From Poa pratensis (taxonomy: Eukaryota > Streptophyta > Magnoliopsida > Poales > Poaceae): DNA of 64,000 nucleotides. The notes under the pieces are model-generated. The model saw only the letters and a list, made by a program, of their open reading frames with translations, did no database searches and had not been told where the DNA came from. The stretch lies in contig CAMZMU010000111.1 in assembly GCA_947311845.1 (NCBI GenBank), forward strand, positions 18,742,737 through 18,806,736, in the 5' to 3' direction. A program made the translations under genes and the position numbers. The first letter of the stretch is position 1; each line of letters starts with the position of its first letter. Below, piece after piece: positions 23,516-33,845 of the stretch.

Positions 23516-25482
23516 TCAGGTGCCCTTGATAACGACGACGGGGCAGCCCACGCTGTTGATGCAGTAGTTGCTGACGCTACCCAGGAACATCCTGTTCCAA
23601 GGAATCGAATCAGTGTCTGTCTTCCATGTACAGCATGAATCGGAACAAGATGGAACAATAAGGCCAATCAACCAAGCAGCCAGGCAATTATACGATAAAC
23701 TTCGGGATCCAAATACATCGACACTAGGATACTGCTAGATTAAACAAGGGATTTGGATCTGGGTTACGGTATCAGACTTACTGTCAGTTTTGGCTGTACA
23801 AGTAGAGTTGTTCAATGTGAGATATTTACATGAGGCAATGAAAGCTGGTTGGGCTAAAGCAGTAACACTAACTGCGCGAAAGACTGAGGAGTTTTATTGG
23901 TGGTATTCACTATTCAGTTCCATGAAACAAAATGCTATGTCATCGCACAAACAGAAGATCTTCAGTCCACAATTTCCATTTTGATTAAAATATTGTATCA
24001 AGAATTTATAAGACAATCCATGTTTCCGAAACGGGTCCTATAAAGTATTTCACTTTTCTATGATCAGTCGTATAAAAGCATACAGATAATAGGATACTGA
24101 CATAAAAATGGCCGCATAGCCAGAGAACAACAAATTTTTGTTCAGCATAGTTCCATGTATAGCATGAATCGGAACAAGATGGAACAATAGTGACAATCGA
24201 ACAAGCAGCCAGGCAATTGTACGATAAACTTCATGATCTAAATACATCGACACTAGGATACTATTACTAGATGAGTTCGGGTCTGGCTTACGGTGTTTTC
24301 GAAAATACAGCTGGTTATCTATCTTTCCTTATCAGACTTACTGTCAGTTTTGGCTCTACAAGTAGAGTTGTCCAATGTGTGATATTTCCATGAGGCACTG
24401 CAAACTGTTTGGGCTAAGCCAGTAATTCCATGAAACAGAGTGCTATGTCATTGCACAAACAGAAGATTTACAGTCAACAGTTTCCATTTTCAAGAAATCA
24501 TTGTATCAAAAATTCAGAGGTGCAGCTCTTAGTATAAAAAGCGTACGGATAGTTTGGGTACTGTCATAAGAGGTGGCCGCATAGCCACAGAGAACAATGA
24601 AAATCTGTTCAGCACAGTTCTTGCCATGTGAGACCGATCATGGTGACGTAATTTTACCAAATCCTATAGCGTGGCAATCAACAGTAGTGATTTCAACAGT
24701 GGAACTTGGAACCAACAAATGCCACAACTGTTGATCTACTCACAGTCAGAACTCACAACAGTCGACTTTTGCTTGCAGTTCGTATTTGGTCAGGCGGAAA
24801 GATAGCGTGAAAACAAGTAGAAATTCAGCTAACAGAAGCAGAAGATGACAGTGCCGTTTATGTTACCTCTTGACATGCCCCAATGCCCGGCACCCCATGA
24901 CGAGCAGATCGGCCTTGAGCTCCGCCGCGACCTCGCAGATCTTCTCCTTGGGATCCCCAACCACCACCTGTGTCTTCACCTCCACCTTCACCAAACCAAG
25001 AATCCGATCCAATCACTACCAATTGAGCAAGAACAGACGAAAGAGATCAGCAATCAGCACAAACACGCCTTTTCTTCCCCTTACATTCTTGTCTGCGCAA
25101 ATCTTGAGCGCGTGCGCCAGGATCGCGTCCGTGATCCGCCGCTGGTGCGCCTCGATCGCCTGCGTGAACGCCGGCACCTCATGGACACCTGGCCAACGCC
25201 GACGCGGGCCCCACCGAAGAAGTCGTCAGGGAAATGGACAAGAAGAACTGGTAGCATAGGACGATTGCGGGGTTGGTTGGTTGGTTGCTTACTGGGGCCG
25301 CCGAAGGGGATGGGACCGGGGTTGAGGCCGGCGGCGATGCCGGGCGGCGACTGGACGTGGAGCACGACGAGCGCGCCGTCGGGGCGGAGGCGGAGGCTGT
25401 CGAGCGCCCACCGCAGCGCCTTCATGCTCTCCTCGCTGCCGTCCACCGCCACCACCACGCTGCCCAGGTTGGCGGTGGCCAT
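23516..25482 (-). CDS. Universal stress protein (USP, UspA-like)
   Basis: Four exons in minus-strand order: 25482-25293, 25188-25085, 24985-24867 and 23591-23516 (TGA). All borders are GT/AG and phases agree; the product is 162 residues, normal for a single-domain plant USP. Family features are the N-terminal VVVAVDGSEESMKALRWALD, then FTQAIEAHQRRITDAILAHA, QVVVGDPKEKICEVAAELKA, DLLVMGCRALGHVKR and MFLGSVSNYCINSVGCPVVV. The ATP-binding signature of the family is G-x2-G-x9-G-(S/T). Here it reads GCRA...GS, so the second glycine is alanine. Such proteins bind ATP or AMP and respond to stress; the exact role is unknown. Intron 3 is long and carries an internal duplication. Confidence 0.92.
23620..24510. 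repeat. Direct duplication within USP intron 3
   Basis: A block starting ccatgtacagcatgaatcgg near 23622 recurs from about 24152 with the same order of short motifs: gcagccaggcaatt, acatcgacactaggatact, atcagacttactgtcagttt, aagtagagttgt and tttccatttt. Copies differ by about one base in ten and by indels. The offset is roughly 530 bp early in the block. Confidence 0.85.
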
Positions 25483-26269
25483 GCCTGCCCTGCCTGCCTC
25501 TTGCTCCGAACTCTGCTCTGCTCGCTCGTTCCCTCCCTCCCACGGCGAATTGAAGACGACGAGAGCAACTGGATTGCTGTCGTGCTGCTTCCTTGCTTCG
25601 GTGGTTGCTTAGTCTACTGGAGACTGGAGTATTAAACGTTCGCGCGGCGAGCTTCGCTGCCGCTGGATCGAGTCTTGCTTGACCCTTGGCTATGGCTAGT
25701 GACGCGACTCTTCCAGGTTCCAGCTGCGCATTGCGTATTGATCGCGCCCACGGATTAGAGCCGTCCACGGTTGGTTTTGGTCGAACGTGAACACATGACA
25801 GCTGGATGTAGCATGAAAGGGAGCTGTTTTTTTTCCTCCTCCTCTTGGCGCCAGTGCCGACACGACAGTGAAAGCCCATTTCTCTTCTGTGCTTGGTGCA
25901 GCGTGGCATTGCAACCCGCGAGCAAAACCGCGGCCCAAAAGCCCGCAAAGCGGTAGGTGGGTGTTTGATCGTTGTTTGATAAAGGTCGTCGTCTCTATCT
26001 CAAAAAAAAAATGATAAAGGTCGTCGTCAGAATTCAGAAAGATCTATAGACCGAGGATTCGAGGGCTAGCTGGTGGATAAGACTAGCATTGATTTGTAGC
26101 CATCGATCGCTCTCCGTATTATATCTATCATACGGTGGGGGCACCAGCTGAGCCCGCTGGCTGGCGACTTTCCGTCATGGAGTTGACAGAGTTATACCAG
26201 ACGACGGCGCAGGGAAAGAAAACTATGAAATTCATAGAGCACAAGAAATAGCAAAATGATAAGAAAATA
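25483..26269. other. 5' flank of the USP gene; no gene seen
   Basis: GC-rich close to the USP start (a CT-rich stretch at 25520-25545), then mixed composition. It probably contains the USP promoter. No convincing second gene was seen on either strand. Confidence 0.4.
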
Positions 26270-26421
26270 CCCTCTCCATATCAAAATGTAAGAATTTTTA
26301 AAAATAGTTTTTTCTGATTCATACGTAAAAAAATGTTTTGGTGTGTTGATTCACCCATTTAGGAATGAATCAGGGCAAAACCAAAAGGTCTAGAAAGTTT
26401 TACATTTTGATACGAAGGGGG
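26270..26421. mobile_element. Stowaway-type MITE
   Basis: TA at 26268-26269 and 26422-26423 flanks imperfect inverted ends: ccctctccatatcaaaatgt at the left and the complement of acattttgatacgaaggggg at the right. Length 152 bp, no coding capacity. Confidence 0.85.
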
Positions 26422-27076
26422 TATCACGCTATTTGCACTCTGCTACCAAATGAAAAATGCAATTGTGCCCTCCTACGCAAGCTGAAAAAATCAAAACAGG
26501 AACATGCATAAGGTCATCTGAAATTCTGGATCAATTCATTCCAAATTGCTTGTTGTTCTAGATTTCCACTACAACTCAGGATTTCTAAACAATTAATTGG
26601 GCTAAGGGTGGTGGGTTGTGAAGGGGCAAAAATCGGTCTGGGCAGGCGAGCCACGCGGTGACGAGCAAAGTCAAGTATTTACTCGATATGTTAGAAGGAG
26701 CAAAAATCATAGAATTGTGTGAAAAGGGTGAACTAATTCTTGTCAGCCACTTGGCCTCGAGCTGCTCCGGCGAGCGCGAAATGTTGCAGCCGACGTGTAA
26801 CACAAAAATTTGGGTCTTTGGAATTGATTTATTTCCACACTGGAGAGTAGTAGAGAGGACAAACGCGATGCAGGCAGGGGAATGTCGATGGGGCAATTGG
26901 CAAATTCCCCTTGTTTGTCGCGACTTAACATGCGAATTGTGCGTTAAGAGGAGGGAGGATGGAGTTAGGCCCAAGTAGGTGGGCAAGTTTGTCTTTTAGG
27001 CTGAATATTTCATATGTTTGTTTATTTCCGCATCATACCAAATGTATTTTTGCCAAAAAAACCCAGATATACATTT
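26422..27076. other. Intergenic sequence; nothing recognised
   Basis: Several open frames exist on both strands around 26585-26986, but none resembles a known family and no splice pattern was seen. Confidence 0.4.
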
Positions 27077-27095
27077 GAATGGATCACGCTAGGCG

Positions 27096-28369
27096 GGTCG
27101 CTCATTTCCTTCCCCACCTTCTCTCTCCTCCCTCCGTTTCCTGAGAGCTCCCGTGCCCCTCCCGGCTCCTTCCCTCCTCTGCCCCGGCGGCCCTGCCGTC
27201 CGGCGGCGATGGGGGGAGGAGGCCTCCCCTTGTACAGTTGTAGCTTAGTTTTAGGTTGCTGGTTTTGCCTTTCGTGGCGTCTTGGAGTAGAGGGTTGGAT
27301 CTTGGCCCAGATCCAGCGCGTGCCATGGCTTTCCTTCTTTCTTGCGTTGCTCCGGTGTGGGTTTGCGTTGGGGGAGGTGGTGGCCTTGGAGATCTCCGTG
27401 AATAAGGCCTCTTAGAGCTGTGCCGTTTCGGTGTTTCGGTGCTACACCGCACGGCTGCTCTCAGGCACGTTCTTCTTGTTCCCGAGGAGGGAGGAGGAAG
27501 ACGGGATGCCTGAGACGGGCTCAGTCAATAAGCATCGCCTTGGTTGGCTCCTTGTTCTGTGGATCTCTCTTCTGCTCCTGGCAGACCTCGGTGGTGAGGG
27601 GGAGAAGAAGAGGGGTGCACGACTGGGGGAGCGCTGCGGCTATCCCGGCGTTGAGGCGGACGCATCGTCGGAGTCAGGGGCGGAGCCAGAAAAATCAGTC
27701 GCCGGGGTCATGTATTATGGTTTCACCTTGAGTATGCTAGATCAATGGTGTCATTAGCTTAGCACACACACTATTTCTTTAAGCATTTTCGAAAGCCACC
27801 GGGGTCAATTGACCCCAGTCTTTCAACGTAGCTCCGCCCCTGGTCGGAGTGCAAGGTCCTGGTGTTTCCTGGAGTTCCATGGTGGAGAACTGCGGCATCA
27901 GGTACTAAGCGCTGCTTCTTTATGTTGGCGTCCCGTGTTTGGTGGTGGTGGAGGTGGTTTTCTTCGGCGACCTTGCTCCGGCCGGCCGTGGCGGCGAGGG
28001 GAGTGGTCGATTGGAGAGTGGGTGTGCTTGGTGGCTGGCCTGGTCGATGCGGAGGCGGCGTGAAGATGGGTGGATTGAGGAAGCAAGTGTTATGGCTGTG
28101 TGCGTTCATCGAGCTGGGTGTCCGTCGCGTCGCGGCGGCCGGATCTGCAGTCTACTACAACATGTGGAGGTGCTTTCTTCCTCGGGAATGGCGGTACGGC
28201 GGCTCCGGCAGAGACTAGGTGTTTGGTGCGACGGGTGGATCCGATCGTGTTTCTTCCAGGTGGCTCGGGGTGTTTAGTGCAATTTGCTGAGTCTTGTTGT
28301 AATTTCTGGTTCCTACTGGACCTGTTTGTAAGTTGTACTGAGCTTGTCGGATCCTGTCAAAAAAAAAAA
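27096..28369 (+). mobile_element. Poly(A)-tailed non-LTR retroposon
   Basis: The direct repeat gaatggatcacgctaggcg (19 bp, exact) lies at 27077-27095 and 28370-28388. The inserted 1,274 bp end in a run of about 11 A (28359-28369). This is the signature of target-primed reverse transcription. The insert is GC-rich with open frames but no reverse transcriptase or endonuclease motif, so it is non-autonomous. It resembles in style the insert at 56467-58035. A hAT-type MITE is nested in it. Confidence 0.85.
27675..27842. mobile_element. hAT-type MITE nested in the retroposon
   Basis: Starts CAGGGGCGGAGC and ends GCTCCGCCCCTG, a 12-bp perfect inverted repeat. It is flanked by an exact 8-bp target duplication gtcggagt (27667-27674, 27843-27850). 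Length 168 bp, AT-richer than its surroundings. The 8-bp duplication and CAGGG end point to hAT. Confidence 0.9.
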
Positions 28370-28388
28370 GAATGGATCACGCTAGGCG

Positions 28389-29047
28389 ACAACCGGGTTT
28401 TGTGCCACGATAGTGGCCCTCGAAAACTCAAAAGCCACCCCGTCTTTTTAAAAAAAGTTACTCCCAAAAAGCCATCCCAGCATCTCATTTTGGTCCCGAA
28501 GAAAGGTGCCCGGGAACAGGACGCAAGTACTAGCAAGCACTAGCAGCGCCTGCCCGCCACGTACGTCCGAGCAGGATACGAGGGATCGCACTGTGCGGCC
28601 CGTGCATCGCGTGCTACGACCTGGGTCTCGAGCCGGCCGAGGATTGGACGCGTCGGCAGCCTTCCTTCCACGCTCCCATGCTGCCCTTGGTAGCGATCGC
28701 CGGCAATAATTTCGGTGCCCGTGGGCTGGGCTGGCCGTCCATGCACTCCGGTGCGTGCAAAGATCGGCGTAGGCTTTCGCGCCGCGCAGGCGTAGCTGTT
28801 TCCACTTGTGGATTTGCATTGTCGTTCGATCGTAGGCTTTCGTGCCGCACAGGCCTAGCCGTTTCCAGTTCCGGACGAGTGACACGGTGTGTGCGTGCGA
28901 GTGCTCATCTGCTCAGGACAAAGGACACGGCCTCCTTGCTAAAACCGGTTGCAAGTAGTGGGCACTTTGATGATTCCTTCCCCTGCTCAGCTGCTGCGTC
29001 ACGACCGACCGTACGACCTCCACTCCGGCATGTCAAATCAGCAGCGG
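28389..29047. other. Intergenic sequence with a short direct duplication
   Basis: A 41-bp segment starting cgtaggctttcg recurs at 28768-28808 and 28831-28871. The last 75 bases (from about 28983) match 34274-34345 and belong to the MULE target site. No gene was recognised. Confidence 0.5.
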
Positions 29048-29056
29048 AACAAAGCA

Positions 29057-29285
29057 GGCAATTTTGACACTGTAGACTCTTAGACGAAACTTTAGCACAA
29101 AATGAACCTCGGCCGAAACTATTTCACGGCATTGACCCTTTTGAGTAGCGCCTCACGATCAGGCGCTACCCTACACAGGGTAGCGTCTCGTGATCAGGCG
29201 CCACACTTCTTGCCAGCGTGGCGAGCCGGGGCCACGGGGGGGGCCCAGTCTGGGGGATAGCGCCTGATCACAAGGCGCTATGCTT
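29057..29285 (+). repeat. Left terminal inverted repeat of the MULE
   Basis: Pairs with 33582-33845. It contains three short palindromic modules of the form AGCGCCT-N7-AGGCGCT or close variants, plus a GC-rich stretch with a G-run at 29237-29244. The right copy has one extra module. Confidence 0.9.
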
Positions 29286-29290
29286 CGGTT

Positions 29291-29463
29291 CCAGAAACTA
29301 ACAGAGAGCCCAACAAGGGAACGGGGGAAAAAATTCCTAAGTCAATGTGTCGCGCCTTGACACGAGGCGCTATGCTCCCAAGAGGGTATAGCGCCTCGTG
29401 GCAAGGCGCGACACATTGAATTTTTCCCCGCCTTCCCCTGCTGAGCTCTCTGTTAGTTTCTGG
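29291..29463. repeat. Large palindrome just inside the left MULE terminus
   Basis: Arms begin ccagaaactaacagagagc (29291-29309) and end with its exact complement (29445-29463). The arms continue imperfectly through aatgtgtcgcgccttg / caaggcgcgacacatt towards a centre near 29377. It contains two further palindromic modules. It could form a long hairpin in single-stranded DNA or RNA. Confidence 0.85.
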
Positions 29464-29754
29464 TCCAGAAACATAACAGAAGGGTAGCGCCTTGTATTGA
29501 GGCGCTATGCATCTAAACTGGGGACACACAGAAAAATGCCAGCAAACTGATGGAATATACAACATTTCAGCAAGTATTACATAACAAAGTCATACATAGC
29601 AAAGTTCACAGCGTGTGCATAATAACAACAAGTTCATACGTAGCAAAGTTCACCACTACATAACAAAGTTCACCACTACATGGCAAAGTCGAAATGTGAA
29701 GAAGGTTCAAAATAAAAGGCACATAGTTCACAACATGATGAGCACGACATAGCT

Positions 29755-29993
29755 CTATTGTGTCGAGCTATGTCCCTTTCCCTTGTCCTTCCTTTTGGAA
29801 GTGCACTCCTCTTCCTCCTCCTTCCTTTTTCTTTTCCGGAAGATTTTACTCTCCCTCTCCGTTGCAAGACGAGCCTCTTGTTCTCTCACCTTCCTCAAAC
29901 CCACCTCCAACCAACCCGGCCTCTCACAACATGATGAGCCCGAGTCATTGACGAGCTTGGTTGTTGCTTTGTTGGGTTGAGACGCTGCCATAC
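29755..29993 (-). CDS. Possible second exon of the MULE transposase gene
   Basis: On the minus strand an acceptor TTTCTAG at 29994-30000 opens a frame ending at 29755. It encodes a charged tail with a nuclear-localisation-like block (RKRKRKEEEEE, SKRKDKGKG). A donor (GTATGT) lies at 30110-30105. However, the phases do not match the Gln/Gly-rich frame just upstream, so either a further indel exists or the exon is not used. Confidence 0.35.
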
Positions 29994-30252
29994 CTAGAAA
30001 CATTATAAACTGAAAGTTAGAAAGTGTGCAATATGAATACAATATGCGATAAAAAATTACAATAATGGATAGAAACAATATAAAAGTAAGGATTAAATGG
30101 AGATACATACGGATACGGCCCAGCTAGATATCCTATCATACTCACGGTCCTACCACCGCCACGGCCTACACCACCACCATGACCTCTATAACCAACATGG
30201 CCTCTTGTAAGCCCAAGTTGCCTCCCTCTTTGTTGCCTTGGAGCTTGTTGGC

Positions 30253-33210
30253 TCACTCTTTGTTGCCTTGTAGCTTGTCGTGTAGGAGCTTGTTGGGTAG
30301 GAGCTTGTTGCATAGGAGCATGTTGCCTCCTCTTTGTTGCGTTGGAGCTTGTTGGCTACCTCTTCTTCGAGGAGTTGGAGCTTGTTGGCTATTGTCACCT
30401 TGTTGGCTAGGCCCACCATGTTGGCTTGGACCTTGTTGTTGGCTATTTCTTGCTTGGGTACTACCTTGTTGGCTAGGCCCACCTTGTTGGCTTGTGCTTG
30501 CTTCATTTCCCTTGGCTTTCTTCCTTTGGGGGCATTTCCTTATGTTGTGCCCCTCCACATTGCACTTGCCACAACGAGAGCGCACACGAGGCTCTTGGAA
30601 TTGGTCATTCCGACATTCCCTCCCACCACTGCCCCAACCATCCATGTCGCCCCTTAGACGTTTTGTTTTGCGTCTTCCCTTTTTGTCCACCTTCGAAGCC
30701 GGATCGGGCCATAGTTGAACTCCATGATACTCCGGCCATTGTGATCGGTCTAGGAATGGGTGAAACCTAGGAGCCCATGTGTTTTTCGTGGTCTCGATAG
30801 AGAACTCGGACTCTCTCACGGTGCGCGGGTGATTAACATCCACATGTCTAGTACGAGCCGCCGTTAGCAAGTGCGAGCAAGCAAGATGAAGCAATTGTGG
30901 CCTCCCACATGTGCACTCACAATCCTTGAGTGATACCTTGAATGCCCGGCCACCATGTTGGACACCATCGGCCGTGGTTCCTCCCGGTTCGTTTACTTGG
31001 TAGATCAACTCGTCATTATCAAATAGTGTTGCAACTTGGGAGTCCGCCTTCATTGACTCGAATTCCACGAAATTATCAACCTTTGGTGGGAATTTGTACT
31101 TGTGATTGTGCTTGTTCTTTCCCGCAATCTGTTGGTCCGTCTCGAGTGAGTACTTCAGAAAATATTCATTCAACTTGGTGAATGTGTATTCAACTATTGC
31201 AGTCACGGGCAATGCACGCACACCCTTGAGCACCTTATTGAAGCATTCTGCCATGTTGCTTGTCATTTGACCGTACCTCCGGCCATCTTCATCGTAAGCT
31301 CTTGCCCACTTCGATCTAAGTTCAATGTGCCTATGGAGAAACTCTTGCCCCCGGGCGTTCAAAGATCTGTTAGCGAGCAATCTGTTGTACAAGTTTGCGA
31401 AACGACGATCAGAGAAGGCGAGACAACAATCTTGAAGATCATCGGAAAACTCCTTGCTCCCACAAGCCCTATAGAAGTTTGAGCAAAAATGCCTCATGCA
31501 CCATCGGTGGTGTAAACGAGCATGCCCGGGGATCTCGATCTGCACCGCGTTGAGAATTCCTTGATGGCGATCCGAGATGACACAAACTTCCCTTTGAGGT
31601 GGAATTATCTTGGTTCTCAAATAGTGAAAGAACCACTCCCAACTATCATTGTTTTCCGCCTCAACTAAAGCAAAAGCCAATGGAACCAGACGATTTCCCG
31701 CATCATTTCCTATTGCAACCAATAGAGTGCCCTTGTATGGACCGATCAAAAAGGTGCCATCGACTGCGATGACCGGCCTACAATGTTCAAAAGCACGGAC
31801 ACATTGTTCGAATGCCCAAAATGCACGGCCAAATACTCGGACAGTCTTGACGTCCACACTCCTTGTTTTTTGCCCAAACGGCTCAACCACATGGACCATC
31901 CCCGGGTTAGTCGCGGCCATGGCTCCCAACAACCTAGGGATTCGGTTGTATGCTTCTTCCCAGTCACCATACAACATTCTGAAAGCAGCTTGCTTTGCCT
32001 TCCATGCCTTCCCGTACTTGATCGTGTAGTGAAATATGTTCTCCACAATTTCAATGACACTCTTAATACTCATTGTTGGTAGTGTCGAGATGGAGTTGGA
32101 AACCTTATAACCGAGGAACTCGGAGGTGAGTTGACGGTGGTCTGGTTTCACATCCTTGCCATCCACCTTCTTGCCTCGGCACATGTGTGTTGCAACACAA
32201 CTAGTTATGTGCCAATCGGGACCTTTCTTCAAAGGTCTTGCTCGCACCTCCCACGGACATCCTTCCTGTAAGCATCTCACCGTGTAACGCTTCTTTTTAT
32301 CGGAGTGAGCCACCTTAAACGGACGATGGTACTTAACTGAGTACTCCTTGATCCACATCTGAAATTCCAACAAGGTTGCGAACCTCAAACCGGGAGTTAT
32401 CCCATTGTCCAAATGATTCATATCCCGGTAAGAAGTTGGCCTAGCTTCGAGCAAGATACCCTTTCCGCCATCAACCGTCGCTTCATCCGCGAGAGTAAGG
32501 TCAGAAAACAACGGAATTCGATGATCCCGTCCCACTACCTTCTCGAACGCTTCGGCCTCCTTGACGGTGAACCCCTCCTCATCCACATCTTCATCGGGCC
32601 CATCGTCATCCGAGTCCGATGCATAGCATCGAGAATAAGGGATGTCATGCTCCATGGTCTCTTGTTCAATATATAAGTCCAAATCTCCAACATTGTTGTC
32701 GTGGAGGTCAATCCCATCCTCATTGTCCTCGTGCTCATCATCCCCGTACTCATCAGTTGAGATGAGTGGTGGACTCCTACCATCTAGGTTCATGAGTGGT
32801 GGACTTTGGTTCATGAGTGGTGGACTCTTACCATCAAATGGGGAGGCATGTCCGTTGAAGTCCAAGTTCACATGCGCATCAAACTTTACCGTGGCAAATA
32901 ACTCAAGAGACTTGTCAAGCGATTCGGCCACGGTTTCCTTGTATGCAACCCAATGAAGTTCCGAGGTGATACGCAAAAACTTCCAACGGAGATGCACTCC
33001 ATGACCGGCATTATGTCTTCCCTCCAACTCTACAAACTCATCTTGGTTCATCAAATTCAAGTCAATCCTAACTTGTTTCAAAACCTCGGCGTAGGTAGGA
33101 CTTTGCTCGAACACCAAGGCTACCTCATCCGGGTCCGGTTCCATATTGCCTTTCAAAAATGCCTCTTTATCCACATGATGAACATGAACAATTGTAGGCA
33201 TCCCTAACAT
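30253..33210 (-). CDS. mudrA: MURA-like MULE transposase, 985 residues
   Basis: A single open frame from ATG 33210 to the stop at 30253. Order of regions: N-terminal ubiquitin-fold-like part (about 1-115), acidic linker (about 125-230), MuDR-type DNA-binding part (about 260-350, with C-x-x-G-C-P-W and T-H-x-C), MULE transposase core (about 475-665), SWIM zinc finger CxCx(n)CxH (about 760-780) and a CCHC knuckle CGKCNVEGHNIRKC (about 878-892). The catalytic triad is visible as D484 (VIAVDGTF), D547 (CVISDRHQG) and E655 (NMAECFNKVL). The Gln-rich C-terminus apparently shifts frame near 30320. In another frame it continues as a Q/G-rich tail to about 30111, so the last 70 or more residues may be lost. 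The core shows no stop and could be functional. Confidence 0.92.
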   Translation of the reverse strand: MLGMPTIVHVHHVDKEAFLKGNMEPDPDEVALVFEQSPTYAEVLKQVRIDLNLMNQDEFVELEGRHNAGHGVHLRWKFLRITSELHWVAYKETVAESLDKSLELFATVKFDAHVNLDFNGHASPFDGKSPPLMNQSPPLMNLDGRSPPLISTDEYGDDEHEDNEDGIDLHDNNVGDLDLYIEQETMEHDIPYSRCYASDSDDDGPDEDVDEEGFTVKEAEAFEKVVGRDHRIPLFSDLTLADEATVDGGKGILLEARPTSYRDMNHLDNGITPGLRFATLLEFQMWIKEYSVKYHRPFKVAHSDKKKRYTVRCLQEGCPWEVRARPLKKGPDWHITSCVATHMCRGKKVDGKDVKPDHRQLTSEFLGYKVSNSISTLPTMSIKSVIEIVENIFHYTIKYGKAWKAKQAAFRMLYGDWEEAYNRIPRLLGAMAATNPGMVHVVEPFGQKTRSVDVKTVRVFGRAFWAFEQCVRAFEHCRPVIAVDGTFLIGPYKGTLLVAIGNDAGNRLVPLAFALVEAENNDSWEWFFHYLRTKIIPPQREVCVISDRHQGILNAVQIEIPGHARLHHRWCMRHFCSNFYRACGSKEFSDDLQDCCLAFSDRRFANLYNRLLANRSLNARGQEFLHRHIELRSKWARAYDEDGRRYGQMTSNMAECFNKVLKGVRALPVTAIVEYTFTKLNEYFLKYSLETDQQIAGKNKHNHKYKFPPKVDNFVEFESMKADSQVATLFDNDELIYQVNEPGGTTADGVQHGGRAFKVSLKDCECTCGRPQLLHLACSHLLTAARTRHVDVNHPRTVRESEFSIETTKNTWAPRFHPFLDRSQWPEYHGVQLWPDPASKVDKKGRRKTKRLRGDMDGWGSGGRECRNDQFQEPRVRSRCGKCNVEGHNIRKCPQRKKAKGNEASTSQQGGPSQQGSTQARNSQQQGPSQHGGPSQQGDNSQQAPTPRRRGSQQAPTQQRGGNMLLCNKLLPNKLLHDKLQGNKE

Positions 33211-33581
33211 AATGACAAAAAAGACAACTTAAATCATAGCATTAACCTAACAAACACTAACATTAACCTAAAGATCGTACAAGCATGCCATGGGTCAACA
33301 ACAAAATCCAAATCAACTAGCAATTAGGGTTGAACCGAAACATGCACAATGAGGCCAAATGGGGTGATTTTATTGGACAAAAATTGGGGGATCGGAGGAG
33401 AATACCTGCGGAAAGTAGTTGGGAACAGAATCCCCTCGCTTTCTCTTCAAATCGGAGTGGATTTGGAGAAGGATTAGAGAGGGGGAGAGAGAATAGCCGC
33501 CGCCGCCATGTCCTCTTCTCTTCTCTGTTAACTAATGGTGCTAGGGTTGGGGACGGGCACGGGCGCGATGATACATACCAG

Positions 33582-33845
33582 AAGCATAGCGCCTCGTGAT
33601 CAGGCGCTACCTAATCGCACCATAGCGCCTCATCACGAGGCGCTATCCCCCAGACTGGGCCCCCCCGTGGCCCCGGCTCGCCACGCTGGCAAGAATTGTG
33701 GCGCCTGATCACGAGGCGCTACCCTGTGTAGGGTAGCGCCTGATCGTGAGGCGCTACTCAAAAGGGTCAATGCCGTGAAATAGTTTCGGCCGAGGTTCAT
33801 TTTGTGCTAAAGTTTCGTCTAAGGGTCTACAGTGTCAAAATTGCC
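33582..33845 (-). repeat. Right terminal inverted repeat of the MULE
   Basis: Complement of the left terminus. It carries four palindromic modules AGCGCCT-N7-AGGCGCT (variants) at about 33587, 33625, 33701 and 33735. The outer 20 bases end in aaaattgcc before the target duplication. Confidence 0.9.

Larger units (their letters stand above)
29057..33845 (-). mobile_element. Complete Mutator-like element (MULE)
   Basis: An exact 9-bp target duplication aacaaagca (29048-29056, 33846-33854) flanks inverted ends beginning ggcaattttgacactgtaga at the left, complementary at the right. Terminal inverted repeats are about 230-260 bp. The 4,789-bp element carries a MURA-like transposase ORF on the minus strand. 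A related empty site at about 34274-34426 shows the locus without the insertion. Ends and duplication are well preserved, suggesting a fairly recent event. Confidence 0.95.

Noticed and set aside
25289..25948. 219-codon minus-strand frame over the USP first exon
   Set aside because: Out-of-frame shadow of the USP exon extended through GC-rich 5' sequence. The four-exon USP model explains the region.
29140..29520. Regular short repeats resembling a CRISPR array
   Set aside because: The modules are palindromic transposon-terminal repeats with irregular spacing and an inverted partner at the other end, in a plant genome.
30179..30718. Leu/Trp-rich plus-strand frame opposite the transposase tail
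   Set aside because: Antisense of a Gln-codon repeat, so Leu-rich by necessity.
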